From contig NW_020825289.1 of assembly GCF_003286085.1 (NCBI RefSeq), positions 5,704,001 to 5,768,000 of the forward strand: a stretch of 64,000 bases of DNA. The letters are read 5' to 3'. The translations under genes were made by a program, and so were the position numbers. Positions 1 through 9,428 of this stretch are shown here, in pieces. Source of the stretch: Drosophila persimilis (lineage: Eukaryota; Arthropoda; Insecta; Diptera; Drosophilidae). Below the pieces are notes generated by a model. The model had not been told where the DNA came from, did not search any database, and saw only the letters and a list, made by a program, of their open reading frames with translations. Each line of letters opens with the position of its first letter. Position 1 is the stretch's first letter.

Positions 1-70
1 GGCGACCGCACACGGGGCAGGTGGAAATCAGGCACTCAACAATACCAAAGCACATCAGAACCCAAACAAT

Positions 71-2643
71 ATGGGAAACACAGATTCAAAGTTGAACTTT
101 CGCAAGGCAATTGTGCAGCTGACGCAAAAGAATCAGAAAATCGACCCCAGTGATGAGCAATTCTGGGAGCAGTTCTGGCAAGGCCATCAAACAACTCTTG
201 AGGATGTGTTCGCTTTGGTTACATCGAATGAAATTCGACAAATAAGGAACGATAACCCAGCCAACTTGGCCACTCTGTGCTATAAGGCTGTCGAGAAACT
301 GGCCCAGGCGGTGGACAGCAGCTGCCGCACTCAGGCAGAGCAACAGTGCGTTTTGAACTGTGTGCGCCTTCTGATCAGATGTTTGCCATACATCTTTGAG
401 GATGATAAATGGCGCGATTTCTTCTGGAGCAGTTTGCCGTCCCAGGAAAAGACAATGCCTTTGGCCCAGTCATTACTGAATGCCATTTGCGATTTACTCT
501 TCTGTCCAGATTTCACTGTTACATCGGCTCGTCGCGCGGGTCCGGAGAAGGCCGAGGAACTCGCCAATATTGATAGCTGCGAATATATTTGGGAGGCAGG
601 AGTGGGATTCGCCCAGTCCCCACCTCACAATGCCCACATGGAGCGCCGGCGCACGGAGCTATTGAAGCTGCTTCTCACTTGTTTCTCAGAGCCGATGTAT
701 CGCTCGCCTCAACAATCCGAGGAGCCCAACAAATGGATAGCCTACTTCACCTCGGCCGACAATCGTCATGCCCTGCCTCTCTTTACGTCATTCTTAAACA
801 CAGTATGTTCGTATGATCCAGTTGGATATGGCGTACCCTACAACCACCTGATCTTTGCGGACACCACGGAGCCCTTGGTCGAGGCTTGTCTGCAACTCCT
901 TATTGTCACGTTGGACCATGACATGGTGGTGCAGCAACAGCTCACCCAGCCTGGACAGCACTCCTATGACGAAGGAAACTGCGGGGACAATTTGTTCATC
1001 AATTATCTGTCGCGTGTCCATCGGGATGAGGATTTCCATTTTATCCTCAAGGGCATAACTCGTCTGTTAAATAATCCCCTGGTTCAAAACTATTTACCCA
1101 ATTCCACAAAGCGTTTGCATTGTCATCAGGAGCTGCTCATTTTGTTCTGGAAGATATGCGACTACAACAAAAAGTTTTTGTATTTCGTTCTGAAGAGTTC
1201 AGATGTTTTAGACATACTCATTCCCATATTGTATCACTTGAACTACTCTCGGGCGGACCAATCCCGCGTAGGCCTGATGCACATAGGAGTATTCATACTA
1301 CTGCTGTTGTCAGGTGAGCCCCTTTTTTATTATTGACAGTGTGCAACGACTTAAGTTCTTACATTTCAGGGGAGCGAAACTTTGGTGTTCGCCTAAATAA
1401 GGCTTACTCCGCCACTGTACCGATGGACATTCCGGTCTTCACCGGAACTCATGCGGATTTGCTCATCACAGTGTTTCACAAAATCATTGCAACTGGCCAT
1501 CAGCGCCTGCAGCCGCTGTTCGATTGTCTGCTGACTATTTTGGTGAATGTTTCACCGTACTTGAAGACCCTTTCGATGGTGGCCAGTGTGAAGCTCCTGC
1601 ATCTTCTCGAGGCCTTCAGCACGCCTTGGTTTCTGTTATCAGCGCCAAGCAATCATCATTTGGTGTTCTTCTTGCTGGAGATCTTTAACAACATTATACA
1701 GTATCAGTTTGACGGGAATTCGAATCTAGTGTATACCATAATACGGAAGCGTCATGTGTTCCATGCCATGGCGAATCTCCCCACAGATATGGCCGGGATA
1801 GCCAAGTGTATGAGTGGGCGCAAGGCAGGTGGAAAGTTCAATTTGCCACGTGTACCGCAGCGGAGGATAGCAGCTGCTTCGCAAGAGCTGCCCTCAGCCC
1901 ACGTGCCGGAAGAGTATAATGATGATGAAGATGAAGATGAGGAGGAGGACACGATAAATGCGGAGCCGAAGGCTGAGGAAGATCTTGAATCGGAAACGGA
2001 ATCCCATGAGCGGTCACAAATAGAAGAGCCACAGCCAGAGATACTAACTGCTCAACCAGCCGAGCCGGGCACTTTAAAAACATCCTTGCTAGACACACCA
2101 GCCATCAGTCAGATGACTGAGCGTGAGCAGGCCCATCCAAATGATAAAACGCAGACGGAAGAATCTACTGAAATCGTCCCGTATGACAAGTCCCCCGTCA
2201 CAACACCAACGGGTGGTCGAAAATCTACCTCACCCACCAACCACCAGTCACGGCTATCGGTGGCCCATCGCAGCAGCATTCGCATGGTTCCCGGCGAAGG
2301 GGATCGATGGGCACCCACACCCGAGTGGATTGTCTCCTGGCGCTCAAAGTTGCCGCTGCAGACGATAATGCGCTTGCTTCAGGTTCTGGTACCGCAGGTG
2401 GAGAAGATATGCATAGACAAGGGCCTTACTGACGAATCAGAGATCCTTAAATTTCTGCAACATGGAACGCTGGTTGGCCTGTTGCCTGTTCCACATCCCA
2501 TACTAATACGAAAGTATCAGGCAAACGCTGGCACCACAGCCTGGTTCCGCACTTACATCTGGGGTGTCATTTACCTGCGCAATGTGGAGCCTGCCATTTG
2601 GTATGATACGGAGGTCAAGCTCTTTGAGATTCAGCGCGTCTAG
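71..2643 (+). CDS. HID1: HID1 homologue, two exons (71-1313, 1370-2643)
   Basis: The joined exons encode 838 aa that align along their whole length with the metazoan HID1 family (human HID1 is about 790 aa; the fly gene is CG8841 as I recall). The N-terminus MGNTDSKLNF has a Gly2 in a myristoylation context, which in the family anchors the protein to trans-Golgi membranes for dense-core vesicle sorting. Conserved blocks seen include CPDFTV, DSCEYIWEAGVGFA, DPVGYG.PYNHL and the C-terminal KLPLQTIMRLLQVLVPQVEK and ending KLFEIQRV. The 56-nt intron (1314-1369) splits a Gly codon in LLLLSGERNFG; without splicing the frame hits a stop in the intron. A species-variable acidic, Ser/Thr/Pro-rich stretch lies at about residues 590-720, including an Asp/Glu run near 594-610. 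The start has a purine-rich Kozak context (acaatATG). Only 70 nt upstream are in the window, so the promoter is not seen. Confidence 0.96.
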
Positions 2644-3622
2644 GTCAGTATCTGGAATCACCAATGCAATCAAAGCGGCAACAATGTAACTAAAACGCTT
2701 TTGGCATTTACTGTAGTTAAATTATTTAGTGCATATATCATTCCGAAAGTTTAAGTGAAAATGTCAATGTTTAATGAATACCTTTTACCATATTGTATGA
2801 CTTCTTATCCGTTTCAAATTCATCAAGAATATCTCCAGTATGAGGCTTATCAGTTGCAACAATATAGCGTGAGTTCTTTTTTGAGGATAGCATTTTGTTA
2901 ATGGCTTTTTACATTGTTATTTAATTCCCTTTTTTCGTTCTCTCTCTATCTTTTTATCCAAAAACATGTATTAATTTATTTCAGCCGTTTAAGCATAAAG
3001 TTTTGTGTGTTTTAGTCATAAACTAAATTATGAAATTAATCTTTTATTTATTTTGTGTAATATGAAAATGTTCCTTGTGCCGTATTTTTAGTTGATTGCT
3101 TTAATTGCTTAAATTATAATGTATCTTGTGCGCCGCCTATAATTTGTATCCAAACAAAGCAAAATTCACTGCTATAGTCGTCGACTTTTAGGTACACGAA
3201 ATAAATGAATGTCCAAAAGTCAACAAACTTTTGCTCTGATTTGTTGCTTTTTCAAGTTTCCAATATGATTAAAAAAACACTATTTATATTTATTTCCAAA
3301 CCAAATAAAAGCTTTACCTGCTCGTGCAACAATAGTAGACTTTAGTTCAATTGTAAGCTTTGCTTTAAACTAGCGACTTCATATTATAAAGAAAGAGTGT
3401 AATATTTAATTAACTTATGTGTTTAGAATCCATACAATTCATAACACATGCTATATACAAAATATATAACAGAAAATACCAATTAAATTAATGGCACCTA
3501 TATAAAATCAACACAAATCTATATGAGAAATAAAAGATATCGAAGTGAATAGATTGGAGTTTTAACTTTATCATATCATGAGTCCCATGAAAAATTCGAA
3601 TTATCTTGAGGTTTTCTGGCTG
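2644..3622. other. AT-rich 3' UTR / convergent intergenic stretch
   Basis: No coding-like ORF was found. The stretch follows the HID1 stop and carries plus-strand AATAAA polyadenylation signals at 3200-3205 and 3304-3309, so HID1 transcripts probably end near 3220-3330. The rest separates HID1 from the convergent mIF3 transcription unit. Confidence 0.6.
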
Positions 3623-3628
3623 TTTATT
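3623..3628 (-). terminator. Candidate polyadenylation signal of the mIF3 transcript
   Basis: TTTATT on the plus strand reads AATAAA on the minus strand. It lies about 80 nt past the stop of the 61-codon ORF and about 310 nt past the mIF3 stop. No earlier AATAAA is seen between the two ORFs, so one mRNA would carry both. Confidence 0.5.
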
Positions 3629-3705
3629 AATTGGCTTTTCAATACAAAATAAAAATTATCTTAACGAAAATGCTGAGCATACATCAGACTAAACTTTTCA
3701 AGCAT

Positions 3706-3891
3706 TCAACTATCCTTCTTAATTAGAGCGTGCATCCAGAAGACATATTTTATAGTAAATATAAAAATAATTGATGCGGCCGCCACCTTTCCAGGTTTGG
3801 TTGGATCAGTGGGTCGTCGTCCCCCATTATTTTGCGTGGTGGAGTAGTTATGGGCGCCCCGTTTAATGACAATGGACAGAGGCAACGCCAT
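3706..3891 (-). CDS. 61-aa putative mitochondrial membrane protein, possible second cistron of mIF3
   Basis: From the ATG at 3891 (context acagcaATGgcg) the ORF encodes 61 aa. The N-terminus, MALPLSIVIKRGAHNYSTTQ, is basic and hydroxylated with no acidic residue, like a mitochondrial presequence. A Gly/Arg/Pro linker follows, then one hydrophobic segment (about residues 36-57, VAAASIIFIFTIKYVFWMHA) and a short LIKKDS tail. It begins 45 nt after the mIF3 stop on the same strand; the spacer has no ATG, and the only AATAAA seen lies after this ORF, so translation from a shared mRNA is plausible. An ORF reading starting further upstream uses TTG, so I chose the ATG. I cannot assign a family. Small respiratory-chain or assembly subunits (for example NDUFC1-like) are possible by shape only. 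Confidence 0.6.
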   Translation of the reverse strand: MALPLSIVIKRGAHNYSTTQNNGGRRPTDPTKPGKVAAASIIFIFTIKYVFWMHALIKKDS

Positions 3892-3936
3892 TGCTGTGAA
3901 ATGATTGGGATTTATCCGAGGCAATGGCGTTAGTTG

Positions 3937-4704
3937 TCACGACTGGGAGGGGGTAGGCGTAGTTGGGGCTGGCTGAGTCACAGGCAAAATGCTAAATTTT
4001 ATATATGAACCTTTGCTGCGTTTTTGAACTATTTTGCCAATGACCAGCGGCTCTGTAATGGTTTGTCCAATAGCCTTGACTATGCGCTCAGCGCTGCTTT
4101 CGTCAGATCCGCTAGCACTGCCCTGGATGAGTATGCGGATTTCGTGTCGCTTGCCCAGCCACTTCACAATATTCTTGAGTCGCGACTCAAGATCATGCTC
4201 CGCTATTCGGGCACCTATTGTCAGTGACTTCTCAGACTTTTTGTTGATTTTGTCGGTAGCTGTGTTCGTTGCACCCCTATCATCGGCTAACATTTCCGCA
4301 GACGTGACAAGTCTGAAAGAATGTATTCCAATTAATAGAGAGTTTCCCTATAACTGCGTATTTAGTACCAACTTAAACATGGCGCGCCCGGTTTTGGTGT
4401 CCGTTTGGTCCAGACGCAACAGGTGCAACTCTCGCCGCTTGGCCAGCTTCTGAGCTTCCTCCAAGGTGGTTATGCTCAGAGCCTGGTTGTGCTGAACAAG
4501 TGTAATCTTTTGTGGCGGATTTTTTGGTTTTTGGTCACCACCTGACTTTTTTCCTGTTCCTGGAGCTCCAGCCGTCCTTTGTGATTGTGCCAAATGCCAA
4601 TAAAGTGATAAATTACGTAGTTGTTGCTGGTGTTGAGCCATTGCAGCAACCTGTTGCACCCTCAACATGCTACGCATCATGAATTGAAAACGTTGCAAAT
4701 GCAT
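3937..4704 (-). CDS. mIF3: Mitochondrial translation initiation factor IF-3 (exons 4704-4373, 4312-3937)
   Basis: The spliced product is 235 aa. The first exon has a Gln/Arg/Met-rich mitochondrial targeting-like N-terminus, then the IF3 N-domain (VQHNQALSITTLEEAQKLAK). The second exon has the IF3 C-domain signature (TIGARIAEHDLESRLKNIVK, WLGKRHEIRILI), equivalent to the bacterial IGEHD...K motif. Phase requires a GTTGGT donor at 4372, giving GRAMFK-LVTSAEM, which resembles the human MTIF3 segment GRAEYQLMTG. The alternative GTACTA donor a few bases on would break the frame. The 60-nt intron is 4313-4372. The protein separates mitochondrial ribosome subunits and promotes initiator tRNA/mRNA selection. 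The fly gene is CG13163 as I recall. The tail is Pro/Thr rich (PTTPTPSQS). Confidence 0.92.
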
Positions 4705-5400
4705 TTCTTCTTATATTGTTATTTTTACTTTTCACTTTTGCTTTTCTTTGTGCTTGTGCAATTTGCGTTTCGTGGTTGTAGGCAGCTCTGGAATACAGCT
4801 GATTATGCTGATATGACACTAGACTGGTGCGAACTTGATAGCAAACCGCAAAATAAGTAGTCGTAACCGTCTCAAATTATTCTACAGAGAATTTATTAAA
4901 TTCATTAATCAATCTCAAATCGATTTTTAATAATTTTTCATAGGCTTTAAGGGTAATTCGTAGCTAACGTCGCAGTTTGGGAATCCTCCTCGTGATTCTT
5001 ACTATTCGTACTATCGTGCATCGGCATATGCACATGTCGAGTGCCATCACTATCAGCTGTCGGCTAGTTATCAAAACAAAAAACACAAACAAACACCTTG
5101 TGACGACCGGCCAGCGAATTATTTTTGATACTTTTTGTGCAGTGGAGAATTCACACGACTTTCGGTTCATTTTGCCACTCAGTCCCACGGAACTGGCCAA
5201 CTTCTGCGTCTAAAGACATAAAGACATAAGAGATCCCCGACAAACGACTGGGTAAGTGGCCGTTGTGGCGTCTGAAGCATTTAATTGAAATACAGGCTCA
5301 AAATTAAGTCTACTTGATGCTTTAACTCGTCTGTCGTCCCACGTTCTGCAGAGTGCAAGGAAAACGATAGATTCTATTTATTCGCGACCTTTGACACGTA
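4705..5400. other. mIF3 promoter side and a possible plus-strand transcript
   Basis: The mIF3 start lies at 4704, so its promoter should be at about 4710-5000 on the minus strand. On the plus strand a good donor (actgg then GTAAGT, intron from 5253) and acceptor (cgttctgcag, exon from 5352) frame a 99-nt intron, suggesting a transcript that starts near 5100. The exon before the donor has no ATG, so it would be 5' UTR. I could not derive a convincing protein; see the next entry and the findings. Confidence 0.35.
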
Positions 5401-5562
5401 TTACTCTATCAGTGAGTCGAGCAGCTTGTATGCCGCCTCCATTTGAAACCTGTTACATTCCTTCGACATGTTGTCGAAAAGCTGGCCCAGGGCATGACAG
5501 AACAGCTAGGCGTCAAGGAGCCGCCTATGAACCATTTCACACTGCTCCTGTTTGAATCTCTC
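5401..5562 (-). pseudogene. Coding-like fragment with an in-frame TAG
   Basis: In one minus-strand frame the stretch reads as 18 codons (ERFKQEQCEMVHRRLLDA), a TAG at 5508-5506, then 34 codons ending AAYKLLDSLIE and TAA at 5403-5401. A minus-strand AATAAA (5382-5377) follows the stop by about 18 nt. Composition and codon choice (CTG, GAG, AAG, GAC) look coding, but the TAG, and another TAG just upstream, prevent one ORF, and no purine-free acceptor is seen. The opposite strand also has coding-like frames here, plus a strong polypyrimidine acceptor (ending ctcctag at 5590). It may be a decayed gene, a tail exon with unrecognised splicing, or a shadow of a plus-strand small gene. Confidence 0.25.
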
Positions 5563-5943
5563 CTATCTCTCTGCTCTTCTTATCTCCTAGTATTGAGGCA
5601 GGAGTTGACCAGTTCGGTGCGATTGATCTTCATTCCACTTGCCTATATATTCTATAGTTACAATACATAGTAGAAGGCAGAACAAGGCCGACGAAACGCT
5701 CTCGGTCCTGAACGAAACAGGTACGCAAGGGAGCTGCTCCTCTTCCCAGCAGGAACACCAAACGTTGTGGATGCACCCGAGAGGTCCTCCGCTGCTACCC
5801 TCTGACAGTGAAAGTGACTGAATGAAACCTCCTGTTTTATCCCTAATATATTATTAACTAAATACATATATGGTTAGAAAGCTTAATGAAATAATGCAAA
5901 CCTAAAAAAGTATTTACTAGATATTAAAATGTACATAGGTAAT
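5563..5943. other. Short stretch with plus-strand splice-like signals
   Basis: After the acceptor ending at 5590 a plus-strand frame reads TIHSRRQNKADETLSVLNET and meets a CAG/GTACGC donor-like site at 5720/5721. Without splicing it continues to the acidic ending PSDSESD and a stop at 5821. The candidate connecting introns are only 42-88 nt, so the model is weak. The region then turns AT-rich up to the stop of the spondin gene at 5944. Confidence 0.2.
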
Positions 5944-8900
5944 TTAATTTCTACCGCGTTGCCGTTGGCCACCGTAATTCCGTCTTCTATTTGACGCTCG
6001 TTGCTCTTCCCGGACTCTCTCCTCGGCATACCATGTGGCTCTCAGTGCCTGGCATTCCGGAGAATTGGAGCGGTTCTGCTGCAGGGGAGCGAACTCAGGC
6101 AGGCGACACTTCTCGCACTCCTCCCATCTGCTGAATTTGTTCAAATTGCGATCGCACGGATCTGTTGCATACAACATGCATTCATCGGCACAGAAGTTGT
6201 AGAACCAGAACTGTCCCGTTATCGTTTGATTTTGGCAGCGCGGCTGAACGGTGTGCAGCATTTGGAAGCAGCGGGTCGACAGGACGGGATCAGTGTCGCC
6301 ATTGCGGTAGCCATTGGGTCGTTGCCATGCTTCCTGCTCTGTACCAGCGCCAGGAATGTCTGTATCCGATGTAAGGAACTCTCTGCTGTGTGTGTTTCCG
6401 GGACCCTGTCGCTGCCAAGGAGCCCGTTCTACATCCTCTAAACGCGACGGCTGGTAAATGTCACTGGGACGTTGGCGTGACCAGGGTGATGGTGGTTCCG
6501 TTATCGGTTCATAGCCGGCGGCGACATTGTAATTACTTTGAATCCTGGGCTGCTTGTAGGACGGTGGCTTCTGGTTCAGAGTTGTCTGTCGCTCTGGAAG
6601 CCACATAGCATCCGATTTCTGTGAGCTGTCGCCCCAAATGGGGGTGTGGCCTTTAAGGTTGCCAACCGAAAAGCCGAATCCCGATCGATCCTGATTTATT
6701 GGAGTCCCATCAGAGCCTCTGTTAGAGTTTCCCTCAAATCTATTGGCGTCTAGTTCTGAGGGTGGACCATACATGCCTCCGCCGCCTCGTCCGCCCATGG
6801 ACTCTTCATAAGGTGACATACCCATGTCCATGTCGCCGTTAATTGATCCTGGCAGATTACCGAGGCAAGCTCTGCCCTCACATTTGCGCGTCTCTTGCAA
6901 GTCCATTCGATGCACACTCTGGCACTTCGATTCGGCTCCAGGATTGAGATACTGGCGCTGCCTCATTTCGTAGCCCTCTCCGCAGGTCACGCTGCAAGCA
7001 CTCCAGCTGCCCCAACGGCTCAGTTGACACTCGGGCCCTCGTTGCTGGGACGACTGACGGATGTTTCCGCCCATTCCCGCGCCCATGCCAAAGCCCGTTC
7101 CCATTCCCATTCCAGGGTCCAGATCATCAAAGTCTTCAACGTTCCCCATTAGATTCTGTGCACCGCACATCTGGCCCTGGCACTCGCGTTCGTCATACTG
7201 CGGCTCATTGCAGTTGTAGATCCTCGCCAGCTCAGGCTGCTTGTAGACGCGTCTCCTGTACTGCATGCCATCGCCACATTTGGATGAGCAGTCGCTCCAG
7301 CTTGACCAGGGATGTGTAAGGCACTCTCGGGGTACTTCTGCTGGATTGTTTGCTGGGGATTGGGGGATCAGTTGGTTATCATAACAAATGGGATATCTAT
7401 GTATACACTCGCTACACTCACAGTCTTCATCCGCACAGCGCCGCTCGTAGATGCGTTGACGTCGTACGGTCAGGATTGCCATGGGCTTCATGGGAGCCCC
7501 CGTCTCGTCGTAGAAGGGCGAGCGAGGATCATTTGGAAAATCGGAACGCATGCGCCTGATGACATCTGGAGGGACCTGCGGCTGGTCAGGTGACTATCAA
7601 GTAGAGAGGGCTCAAAATTAGTGCAAAATTAGCGACTGATCGTGCTATCGCCTACCGTATAGCTTGGCCCCGCATCCGTGCCGACATCCCAGGGATACAA
7701 ATTAATAACCTTTCCCTCCAGCCACGTGCAGTTCCGCAGACATAGCTCCAGTCCACTGACGCCCACGATCCAGTCTGGCGAGGGCTCTATTTTGGAGGCA
7801 AACGATACCATGTGATGCAATGGATCCACTCGCACCGAGGCCATGGACTTGCTACTCATATTGGGGAACGACGGGCCGCGTGCCTTGATAATAGTGCGGA
7901 TCTTTTGATCCTGTTAAGACGTGGCGTTACTTTGGATTTCCAGCCGATCTAGAGAAATATCAATTCACCCGAAAGTTGATGCTGAATTCCCGCTCGAGCA
8001 GACGCGAGCTGCAGTGCTCCGCATACTGCTTGAGACCCTCGCTCGCCAGGGATCCGGATTCCCAGAAGCGGTAGTCGGCGCTGTGGGCAGCCCCCAAAAG
8101 CTCACAGAATCGCGTTTCCCAGCCTCGAGCTGGAAAGTCCCTTGGATGCAGGTTGCGGGACCAGACGCCTTCAAATATCAGCTGTATTGTTGGACAACAA
8201 AAAGGTTACTGAAGAACTTCTACGCCTTTGCTATACCACTCTCACCTCATAGCGCGCCTCGTCGCAGGCACAGCAGGGTATATCCATCAAAGGAGCCGTC
8301 GGCTGGCTCTCCACATCGTCAACGACCTCCTCGCAAATACGTCGCGTTAGTCCACCGTCATCCATGTGCCATACGTCACGATGCTGCAAGACCGTAGCCC
8401 GCATAAGGATACAGCCGCTGCCTGGCTCGCTGGGCGCCACCCAGGTCAGGTGCATGTGGGTCTTTGGATTGGTGTTGGTGTTCTCCACCATGTTTATGCA
8501 GTTGGGACTGAAGCGCGACTCGGTCATGTCGCTCAGCTCAAAGCTGCCGAGGTCATCCGCATAGTTGAAGTCCCCGTTTTCGTTCTCCAGCGCCAGAATG
8601 AAGCTAATGTAGCGATGCCCGTTGAATGCATTCAGGGAAACTGTAAGATCATTCAGTTCTTTAGCTGTTATCGCTGACCTTGAATAATCGGCTTTCGAAT
8701 TCGCCAGAGCCCGCGATAAGCCAGATCGACTCAAGGCACATGTGCGTAATTTGTTTACTAAACAATAAACATTGCGAAATCTTGGAAGCCTAGCTATTCC
8801 GATGATGCCTCAAAGCCCAAGGCTCTCTACCCATGAAGTTCAAGCGCAAGGGCCAATGAACTTTACTCACCGTTGTACTCCTGTCCGAGAATGTATGTTT

Positions 8901-9060
8901 CCGGATTGCCTGTTATGCTTATCACATAGTTCTCATCCACTGGCGACTTGGGCGTGGCCGTGTTTGCCGGTCGGCGTGTACAGATCAGACTGCGGGCTGT
9001 GCCGATCGTCAGCGCCGCCAGAAGCAGTGGAAACAGAGGAACAGAGTCGGTCCGCCACAT
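5944..9060 (-). CDS. Spondin-family secreted protein A (Reeler, Spondin_N, two TSP1, Kunitz-like)
   Basis: Six exons (9060-8871, 8640-8246, 8181-7969, 7910-7656, 7593-7422, 7352-5944) give 877 aa. A signal peptide (MWRTDSVPLFPLLLAALTIG) is followed by a Reeler domain (to about residue 195), Spondin_N (about 196-400; HTHPKDFP-like HPRDFP, DPSPDWIVGVSGLELCL and NLYPWDVGTD are visible), TSP1 repeats at 419-472 and 517-571 with WSSWSDC and WGSWSAC C-mannosylation motifs, a Gly/Met- then Pro/Ser/Gln-rich linker, and a Kunitz-like domain at about 770-824. The protein should act in extracellular matrix. It is the most 3' of three tandem paralogues and belongs to the fly group containing CG17739, CG30203 and CG30046; I cannot say which. 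Intron 5 (7353-7421) is 69 nt and open in frame. The Kunitz-like part has an extra Cys (NFC) and only two residues between its last two Cys. Confidence 0.92.
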
Positions 9061-9428
9061 TCTGAAAAGTCTATAACCATTCGACTTGGGCGACTGTTGC
9101 AAACTGAGCGAAGCTTTTTCCCTTTTGCGAAAAGTGAATCAGAAAGAGAGTCTTGGCTGCTGTTCCGACGGTTCCCCGATAAGCCCAAGCAGTGTAGTAG
9201 AGTGTATTGCCGAGCGCCTTATTTTTCTGACCCACTGATTCCTATAGACTGCGACTGGGGCCTTATCAGCGCCGGAAAAACAACCAAAGCTTTGGTTCTC
9301 TTCAAAACTGCGACAGAGAAACCGAAACCCAGCTGAAATTCTCTTTCAACTCTGGATGAAAGTCGAGTAAAAAGACCCTGACTGGCAATTATTCATCGTA
9401 ATACTTTATTAAGCAATTCGACCACTCT
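9061..9428 (-). promoter_or_regulatory. Upstream region of spondin A, with GATA sites
   Basis: No gene is seen. On the minus strand an initiator-like CTCAGTTTG lies near 9100, about 40 nt before the spondin A start. Two GATA motifs lie upstream: CGATAAG at 9178-9184 and CTTATC at 9262-9267. GATA factors drive fat-body, gut and hemocyte genes in flies, so such expression would fit a matrix protein, but this is inference. The 3' end of spondin B occupies the far edge, with AATAAA on the minus strand at 9410-9405. Confidence 0.35.
9405..9410 (-). terminator. Polyadenylation signal of spondin B
   Basis: TTTATT on the plus strand, AATAAA on the minus strand, 19 nt past the TGA of spondin B. Confidence 0.6.

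Noticed and set aside
4034-4453. 139-codon plus-strand ORF opposite mIF3
   Set aside because: Antisense shadow spanning the mIF3 exons and intron.
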